A stretch of 64,000 bases of DNA. Origin: JBNJGB01 sp051747385. GTDB taxonomy: Bacteria > Myxococcota_A > UBA9042 > PHBI01 > JACKFB01. This document shows positions 57,801 to 64,000 of the stretch, in pieces. Below the pieces are notes generated by a model. That model was not told the origin of the DNA. It did no database searches and saw nothing but the letters and a program-made list of their open reading frames with translations. The position numbers and the translations under genes are program-made. The stretch is taken from the NCBI GenBank assembly GCA_051747385.1, contig JBNJGB010000012.1, positions 1 through 64,000 of the forward strand, in the 5' to 3' direction. Numbering within the stretch: position 1 is the first letter of the stretch; every line of letters starts with the position of its first letter.

Positions 57801-58317
57801 GGACGATGGAGGAGCGACCGTCTGCGCCGACGATGAGGCCGGCGTGCACGACCACCTCGCCGGGGCGGCCGCGGCGCTCGTAGACGACGCGCTGACCCTC
57901 GATCCGGGAGACCCGCGCCCAGGGTACGAAGACCACGTTCGGGTGCGCCGTGGCGGTCTCCCGGATGGCCGCCACCAGGTCGTCGTGCTCGACGGCGAAG
58001 CCGAGGCCGCCGTGGGCGTAGGGCAGCACGAAGGGCGCGCCGCCGTCGTCCGGGTGGAGCACGAAGCCCTGCCCGGTGGGATACGGCGCGTCGGCGTAGG
58101 GCAGCGAGACGCCCATGCGGCGCAGCACGTCCACGGCCGGGGGGTGCAGCCACTCGCCGGCCAGGCGGCGCGACGCCTTGGGGTTCGCCTCCAGCACGAG
58201 GACGCGGGCGCCCCGGCGGGCGTGGGCCAGCGCGGCGACACAGCCGACGGGTCCGCCCCCGACCACGGCGACGTCGTATCGGCCCATGGCGGGGCGCATG
58301 TGGGGCGTGGACGACAT
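54877..58317 (-). CDS. Squalene epoxidase-oxidosqualene cyclase fusion protein
   Basis: 1146 residues from ATG 58317 (AGGAAG 6 bases upstream). Residues about 12-440 are an FAD monooxygenase: dinucleotide site VAVVGGGPVG, DG motif LIVGADGRSSIVRE (161-174) and GD motif VGDACGHYHPLTAAGMTLGF (290-309), the last being specific to squalene epoxidases. A linker (about 440-485) leads to a complete cyclase: CH of the substrate channel (642-643), the catalytic VSDCTAE (861-867, Asp863; squalene-hopene cyclases have DDTA), YVECT (936-940), QW repeats such as QNAEGGF and QRPDGGWG, and GVFFH (1096-1100) near the end. It would turn squalene into oxidosqualene and then a cyclic sterol precursor in one chain. 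Both halves look full-length with no frameshift. Confidence 0.93.
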   Translation of the reverse strand: MSSTPHMRPAMGRYDVAVVGGGPVGCVAALAHARRGARVLVLEANPKASRRLAGEWLHPPAVDVLRRMGVSLPYADAPYPTGQGFVLHPDDGGAPFVLPYAHGGLGFAVEHDDLVAAIRETATAHPNVVFVPWARVSRIEGQRVVYERRGRPGEVVVHAGLIVGADGRSSIVRETLGLPVDHTTCSRMAGVLLRGAELTHEGFGHVFLGGPGPVLAYRIGPDLIRLCIDVPRDQARTRDKLAWLHDAFTPVLPEPLRPAFRQALLDKQVLWAANQVRPRLYRGRPGMVLVGDACGHYHPLTAAGMTLGFGDAETLAEARSFRTWSLQRRRDTRAPEMLAVALYEVFADQADEAVAIRRAVYRMWREMPAERRRTMDYLACQDRRLRAFGGSFTKAVRYAVDELGRHALSGGDWGHALQVTRDLLGRMGWLTAGILHLRPPTATANLRAMAEDGAFERALHASRPSAEVVELSRDRLPSVAESSPPDALARGVESLLEHQRDDGSWEGEVVWCPMLPAQYVLACHAMGRAIPAERRRRLLLQFERTRLEDGAWGLHAHSDAYLFTTTLVYAAARLLGVAADDPLVARARDFIEREGGAVGVPSWGKLWLALVGLYEWEGVNAVLPEVWRLPESLPLHPGNYYCHTRLIYLAMATVYASRHRAPLTPTTLALRHELFPQGWDRVDWAAAKNTVRPEELHTPHSAALKLMYRASAVAEKLHDPEARADLLADLRERIRWELRTTDHTSISPVSGLLNLVALWLHDPTDLDLQRGLQRFEGWIREDDEDGTRIAGARSASWDTAFAVQTLTAAAPHVDVSDGLRRGTGFLRSQQIRRTFEGYAEHHRVDPKGGWCFAGDWHGWPVSDCTAEALEALLSVEHLDTDDPEVAAQVDDAARFILRTQNAEGGFGSYEARKTAMTLEWMNPAEMFGDSMTEHSYVECTASCIAALAAFRQHRTGALSDAAGAAVASAAAWLRRAQRPDGSWPGVWGVSFVYGTLFGIRGLRAAGAPVTDPALRKACAWLLERQRPDGGWGEHHSTCLRGEYVEHEESQVIQTAWALSALLAAHEPDWSALDRGARWLAAMQGDDGEWPRQDMAGVFFHTALLEYEHYRRYFPVWALALFETRRRVRLDGSQQDRRPVAGRRRTS

Positions 58318-58320
58318 CGG

Positions 58321-59706
58321 CTACTTCCTGCGGCGGTAGCGGACGCGACAGGGCTGCTCCGGGCCGGTGACCCAGGTGCCGTAGTCCGCCTTGGGGGCGG
58401 GGGTCGCCAGCTCGAAGTCGAAGCGGTCGAGCAGCACCGTCCAGATGGCCTCGAGCTGCATGTAGCCGAAGCCCATGCCGATGCACTTGTGCTTGCCGCC
58501 GCCGAACCCGATGAGGGTGTAGGTGGCCTGCTTGTGCTCCTCCCGCGGCGGCGCGAAGCGATCCGGGTCGAAGCGGTGCGGATCCCGGAAGACCTCCGGC
58601 ATCCGGTGGGCGATGCCCGGGGAGACCATGGCGAGGGAGCCCGCCTCGGCCACCATCCCGTCGTACTCGAAGGGCTTCAGCACCTTGCGCATGAGCATGA
58701 TGAGCGGCGGGTGCATCCGCTCGCACTCCATGACGGCGCGGTGGAGCACCTCCTGCTTCTTCAGCGTCTGGCGCGTCAGGGCCTCGCCGTCGCCGTACAG
58801 GGCGTCGATCTCCTCCCGGATGGGGCCGACGTGCTGCGGGTGCTGCATCAGCTCGATGCCGGTCCACGCGGCGAGGACGGCGCTCGTGTGCTGCCCGCCG
58901 AAGAGCACCGTCAGCAGGATGCCGGTGATCTCGTCGTCCGACAGCGCGCGGCCGTCCTTGTAGCGGGCCTCCATGAGGGTCTGCATGAAGTCCTCGCGGT
59001 CGACGCCGGCGCGGCGGCGCTCGGCGAGGATGCCGCTGATGAGCCTCGCCACGGCCTTCCGGGCCTTGTCGCGGCGGCGATGGCGCGGCGTGGGCAGGCG
59101 CGGCAGGAAGAAGCCGATCGTGTTGATGCCCGCCTGGAGGTCGTGATAGTGGCCCGCGAAGTCCTCGTCGAAGCGCTCGCGGATCTCGTCGCCCAGCAGG
59201 CAGCGCGCGGCGATGTTCACGGTCAGCTCGTTGGTGGCGACGGGGAGGTCGATCTCGCCCTCGTCGCCCCAGGCGTCGGTGTAGGCGACGATCTCGTCGT
59301 GCATCTTCTGCGCGTAGGTCCGCATCCGGGACTCGCGCAGCGCCGGGAAGAGGAAGCCCAGCTGCTCGTCCATGATCTCCCGGCTGGCGTCGTAGGCCAC
59401 GCCGCGCCCGAAGATGGGGACGGTGAACTGGTAGACCCGCTTGGCGTTCAGGTGATCCTCGGAGGCGCGGAAATACGCCTCGTGGGCCTCCGGGCCCGCG
59501 TAGAGCACGAAGTCCTTCCCGCCGACGGTGAAGGAGAAGACGTTGCCCAGGCGGCGGCGGGCCTCCTCCAGGAAGGCCATGGGGTCGCGGCCGAACGGCC
59601 GGGCGTGCCCCAGGAAGGGCAGCCCGCCCTCGAGGCGCGGGATCGGCCGGCGCCCGGAGTGGACGTGCAGGTTCGGCTCGGCGGTGGCGTGGGCCTCGGC
59701 GGTCAT
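58321..59706 (-). CDS. cyp51: Sterol 14alpha-demethylase (CYP51)
   Basis: 461 residues from ATG 59706, preceded by GGGAGG. The B-C loop motif VYQFTVPIFGRGVAYD (91-106), the I-helix FGGQHTSAVLA (269-279), ExxR at 327-330 and the haem loop FGGGKHKCIGMGFG (Cys408) all fit CYP51. It removes the 14alpha-methyl of lanosterol-type sterols by three oxidations. No N-terminal membrane anchor or fused ferredoxin is seen, so a separate redox partner is needed; none is in the window. It ends 3 bases before the epoxidase-cyclase gene. Confidence 0.92.
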   Translation of the reverse strand: MTAEAHATAEPNLHVHSGRRPIPRLEGGLPFLGHARPFGRDPMAFLEEARRRLGNVFSFTVGGKDFVLYAGPEAHEAYFRASEDHLNAKRVYQFTVPIFGRGVAYDASREIMDEQLGFLFPALRESRMRTYAQKMHDEIVAYTDAWGDEGEIDLPVATNELTVNIAARCLLGDEIRERFDEDFAGHYHDLQAGINTIGFFLPRLPTPRHRRRDKARKAVARLISGILAERRRAGVDREDFMQTLMEARYKDGRALSDDEITGILLTVLFGGQHTSAVLAAWTGIELMQHPQHVGPIREEIDALYGDGEALTRQTLKKQEVLHRAVMECERMHPPLIMLMRKVLKPFEYDGMVAEAGSLAMVSPGIAHRMPEVFRDPHRFDPDRFAPPREEHKQATYTLIGFGGGKHKCIGMGFGYMQLEAIWTVLLDRFDFELATPAPKADYGTWVTGPEQPCRVRYRRRK

Positions 59707-59719
59707 GCGCGGCCTCCCA

Positions 59720-60821
59720 TCAATACAAAAAGGGGATCATCTTGAAGCGGGCGCGGGCGGTGTACGCGTCCCACAGGTCGCCGTACTTGGCGCGGCAGCG
59801 CTGGTCGTCCCGCCAGGCGCGGTGGACGAGCAGGCTGATGAGCCAGGCCGGCAGGATCCACGGCACCCAGGAGTCGAAGCCCGTGGTGGCCGTGAAGGCG
59901 AGGTAGATGCAGATCTCGCCCGTGTAGTTCAGGTGGCGGCCGATGCCCCAGAACCCGCTCACCAGGAGCCGTCCGCCGACGGTCTCGGCCGGCCTGCCCC
60001 AGATGCGCGCGCTCCGGTCCATCTTGAAGCGGTGCTTCTGCTCGTTGGCGCCCCGGAACAGCCAGAATCCGAACAGGAACAGCCCCACGAGGCCCGCCAC
60101 GGCCGCCGGGTGCATCGGCCCGGTCGCGTCGACGAGGAACCAGCCCGAGATGCAGTAGAGGTAGGGCAGGAAGGCGTAGTCGCCCCAGATCAGCATCCAG
60201 CCGAAGTTCTCGGCGATGACGTCCCAGGTGAACACCATCCCGTACTCGAACTGGAAGTAGTTGAAGACGTAGGTGAGCGTGAACGCCTGGTAGAGCATCA
60301 TCGCGGTCGACAGCTCTCCGTGGCGCTCCACCTGCAGGACCGCGAAGCCCAGGTTGAACATGGCCAGCCCGATGAGGGAGGGCCGGTAGCTGAACATCTT
60401 GAGGTCCACCTTCCACCAGGTGGGGTTCAGCTCCACGCCCATGAACAGCTCTCGGAGCACGCCGCCGAGGCCGCCCTTCGGGTCGCGGTCGGCGCCCGGC
60501 TTGTCCTTGCCCTGGAGCCACAGCAGAAACGTCAGCCCGAACGCGAAGACGTTGGTCACCACGAACAGCGGCGCGAAGCGCTCGACCAGCCCGGACAGGC
60601 TCCACCAGCCCTGCCACTGGCCGAGGCCGGCGACGCCCAGGCTCAGCAGGAACAGCCACAGCCCGTTCAGGGTGTAGCTCTTGCGGGTTCCGTCCTCCAG
60701 CTCCACGCCCTGGATCGTCCGCCCCGGGACGAGCCGCGAGCCGACGAACAGGAAGGCGAGGAAGCCGCCCAGGATGGCCGCCGACTCGAGGAGCGAGCGC
60801 GGCGTGATGGTGTCGAGCACC

Positions 60822-60829
<8 letters not shown>
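59720..60829 (-). CDS. Sterol C-14 reductase-like (ERG24/ERG4 family)
   Basis: 369 residues from a GTG at 60829 (GGAGG 6 bases upstream), overlapping the HMG-CoA reductase stop by 8 bases. Eight to ten membrane segments. Family signatures FMGVELNPTWW, LLVSGFWGIGRHLNYTGE and HRAWRDDQRCRAKYGDLWDAY, ending KMIPFLY, match the ERG4/ERG24 sterol reductases. Next to CYP51 the C-14(15) double bond left by demethylation is the likely substrate; C-7 or C-24 reduction cannot be ruled out from sequence. NADPH would be the donor. Confidence 0.85.
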
Positions 60830-62128
<1,299 letters not shown>

Positions 62129-62132
<4 letters not shown>

Positions 62133-63334
62133 GCCGTGGCCTCCAGCTTCTTCTTCGCGGAGTCTCCCTTGCGGCCGGCGGAGCCGGCACGGCGCTTGGA
62201 GCCGGAGCGCTTGGCCTTCCCGCTCCCCGAGCGCTTGTCCTTCCCGCTGCCGGTGCGCTCCAGGTACTCCTCCCACTTGCGGATGGTGACCTCCTGGAAC
62301 GCCTTCACGGCGGGGTTCAGCTCCGCCAGGGGCTTGTCCCAGTGGGCCTCCCACCCCTCCTGCTCGGCCTCGACGGCGTAGACGTCCTGGCTCAGCAGCG
62401 GCTTGATGAGGACCTCGTTGGCCACCTTGAGCACGGGCGTCATCACCTGCCGCGGGATGTGCACCGGCAGGAACGGGATCTTCAGCGCCTTGAAGTAGAA
62501 CAGGAAGAAGGTCTTCGTGGTGCGCTCGTCGATGGGCAGCACGAAGAGCCAGTGCTTGATCTGCCCGTCCGTGTTCGACCACTGGTACGGGTACTCGTAG
62601 CAGAGCTCCATGTGGTTCGTGTTCACGGCATCGCGGTCCACGAACAGCCCGGAGATCTTCCCGCGGCCGACCAACGTGTCGTACTCGAGGTGGACGTCGT
62701 CGCCGATGGTCTCGAGCCGCGTCAGCTCCGCGTCGTCGAAGGGCCGGTACTTGCGGTGCAGGTACGCGTGGGTGAAGTCGCTGACGTTGTCGATGATCAT
62801 CGAGTGGTGGCCCTTGATGGTCATCGACACGGGGACGCAGGCCCAGCGGTCCGGCCCCTCCAGCTCCGGGATGTCCGGGATCTTCCGCTCCTCGGCCATC
62901 TCCGGGTCGCCCGGGAAGATCCACACCAGCCCGTAGCGCACCTGAAGGGGATAGCTCGGCACCTTGAACTTCGGCATCTTGCGGCCGAAGAGGCTGTGGG
63001 GGATGTCCACCACCTTGCCGGCGCCGTCGTAGGCCCAGCCGTGGTACGGGCACACCAGGTTGCAGCCGCTCACGTGCCCGGTCGTCAGCTTGAGCTGCCG
63101 GTGGGCGCAGCGGTTGGCGATGGCGTGCAGCTCGCCCTCCTCCGTGCGGAAGATGGCGATGGACTGCCCCCAGAACTTCGTCTCGACCACCTCGCCCGGC
63201 TCGAGGCGGTCGGCGTGCTCGACGGCGTACCAGTAGTCCGGGTCCAGGCCGGCGGCGCGGACCTTCTGGCGCGTGTTCCGCGCCTCCTCGAAGCGGGGCG
63301 GCGGGCTCTGCTGGTCGGCGTTGGCGATGGTCAT
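62129..63334 (-). CDS. sdmA: Rieske oxygenase, SdmA-like (sterol C-4 demethylation)
   Basis: 401 residues from ATG 63334 (GAGGAGGACCCC). The Rieske cluster ligands are C76, H78, C95 and H98 (CAHRQ ... CPYHGW). A mononuclear-iron site follows in NVSDFTHAYLH (D186, H189, H193). Its place next to a 3beta-HSD-type dehydrogenase and CYP51 matches the SdmA/SdmB pair shown to remove a C-4 methyl in Methylococcus. The C-terminal 40 residues are an unusual low-complexity basic tail (GSGKDKRSGSGKAKRSGSKR and more), not expected in this family. Assignment rests on context plus family signatures. Confidence 0.8.
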
Positions 63335-63348
63335 GGGGTCCTCCTCGC

Positions 63349-64000
63349 TCAGGCTGCGCTGCGCCGGGCGTGGTCGTCGTCGGATCGGGGGGGCAGGATC
63401 GGGGGGCGCGCCTTCGGGTTCGTGACGGCGCCGCGCTCCCAGAAGAAGGCGTACTGCTCCCGGACGGCGTCGGGGATGCTGGTCGGCTCGTAGCCGAGCT
63501 CCTCACGGGCCTTGGAGATGTCCGCGTGGCGGCGGAGCTGGAGCAGCCGGATGGCCCCCGGCGTGAGCCGCTGCGGGAACCGCGGCATCGCGCGGCTCAG
63601 GACGAAGCTGGCGACCTCCGAGAAGGCGCCCATCACGCGCGCCGGCAGCTTCAGCTTCGGCTTCGGCACGCCCGTGACGTCCTCGAAGACGTCCAGCATG
63701 TCGTCCAGGGTCAGGAACTGCGTGCTGAAGATGTACTTGTGGCCGGTGCGGCCCTTGTCCATGGCCAGGACGTGGCCCTCGACGATGTCGCGGGCGGCGA
63801 CGAACTCGAACCCACCAGGCACGTAGGCCCGGAGCTTTCCGTTCGCGTAGTCGCAGAGCGTGCGGCCCATCCGCGAAGGCAGGTAATCGTGGGGCCCGAC
63901 GATGGCGCACGACGTGGCGAGCACGACGTCCAGGCCCTCGGCGATGGCCTTGTGGGCCTCCAGCTCCACGAGGACCTTCGACCGCTCGTAGGGCATGGCC
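63349..64000 (-). CDS. sdmB: NAD(P)-dependent 3beta-HSD/epimerase family dehydrogenase, SdmB-like (partial)
   Basis: The gene runs off the right edge; about 217 C-terminal residues are present. It begins within the catalytic part: YERSK (Tyr-x3-Lys) with VVLATSCAIVGPHDY just after. FEFVAARDIVEGHVLAMDKG and DISKAREELGYEPTSI are characteristic of 3beta-hydroxysteroid dehydrogenases and sterol-4-carboxylate decarboxylases. The Rossmann N-terminus is outside the window. It starts the part of the operon seen here, 14 bases before the SdmA gene. Confidence 0.8.
   Translation of the reverse strand, partial: AMPYERSKVLVELEAHKAIAEGLDVVLATSCAIVGPHDYLPSRMGRTLCDYANGKLRAYVPGGFEFVAARDIVEGHVLAMDKGRTGHKYIFSTQFLTLDDMLDVFEDVTGVPKPKLKLPARVMGAFSEVASFVLSRAMPRFPQRLTPGAIRLLQLRRHADISKAREELGYEPTSIPDAVREQYAFFWERGAVTNPKARPPILPPRSDDDHARRSAA

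Noticed and set aside
54877..58317. The cyclase half as a squalene-hopene cyclase
   Set aside because: The catalytic motif is DCTAE with a downstream YVECT and CH channel residues, the oxidosqualene cyclase pattern; hopene cyclases have DDTA.
53885..58867. A single open minus-strand frame of 1660 codons
   Set aside because: Only its last 331 codons (the methyltransferase) are real; the rest is the shadow of the cyclase gene, with Pro/Arg/Gly-rich sequence and no domain. High GC makes such long open antisense or offset frames common.
54994..59745. A 1583-codon plus-strand frame opposite the sterol genes
   Set aside because: It mirrors the cyclase and CYP51 genes; its translation is low-complexity and lacks any motif, while the minus-strand frames contain complete enzyme signatures.

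Overview
The window is high-GC DNA (most genes end codons in G or C) from a draft assembly, with one 100-base run of N at 31483-31582. The coding style suggests a Myxococcota or related 'deltaproteobacterial' lineage: many short Cys/Asp-rich lipoproteins with signal peptides ending in AC, a large AsmA-like protein, a multihaem lipoprotein, mevalonate-pathway genes and a bacterial sterol operon. This is inference from gene content; no rRNA or other marker gene is present.

Region 1 (1-16.5 kb) is an accessory patchwork. It holds an MqsRA-like pair with a frameshifted toxin, a nucleotidyltransferase pair and the broken remains of a second one, a MntA/HepT pair, a DUF433/DUF5615 pair, an orphan VapB-like antitoxin and a DUF4143 ATPase behind a 35-bp AT-rich palindrome. 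Between them lie lipoproteins, several of them truncated, a soluble sugar dehydrogenase, a membrane glycosyltransferase-like protein and a TonB-dependent receptor whose 5' end is duplicated upstream.

Region 2 (16.5-31 kb) carries an oligopeptide transporter with a small partner, an esterase-like lipoprotein, a two-gene ATPase/sensor pair that looks like a conflict system, decayed pieces of a methyltransferase and a family 1 glycosidase, and housekeeping genes (LOG family, hemolysin III, PlsC-like, TrmJ-like, Npt1/Npt2-like transporter). Two inverted, nearly identical 163-bp elements with matching ends (20899-21061 and 28241-28403) bracket 7.2 kb of it.

Region 3 (31-44.3 kb) concerns the cell envelope: a collagen-like lipoprotein with nine haem-binding motifs, a lipoprotein, and a four-gene operon of an AsmA-like protein, a DUF1318/YdbL-like lipoprotein, a beta-propeller/TPR protein and a one-haem-motif lipoprotein.

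Region 4 (44.3-52.1 kb) has a flavin monooxygenase divergent from a TetR-controlled RND efflux operon (regulator, outer membrane channel, adaptor, pump, PII-like small protein), with nearly every stop overlapping the next start.

Region 5 (52.2-64 kb, minus strand, running off the right edge) is the most notable: a sterol biosynthesis operon. In order of transcription it encodes a 3beta-HSD/SdmB-like dehydrogenase (partial), an SdmA-like Rieske oxygenase, class II HMG-CoA reductase, an ERG24-type sterol reductase, CYP51, a single-chain squalene epoxidase-oxidosqualene cyclase fusion, a sterol C-24 methyltransferase and, after a 214-bp spacer, HMG-CoA synthase. Together these would make mevalonate, epoxidise and cyclise squalene in one polypeptide, remove C-14 and C-4 methyls, reduce the C-14 double bond and methylate the side chain.
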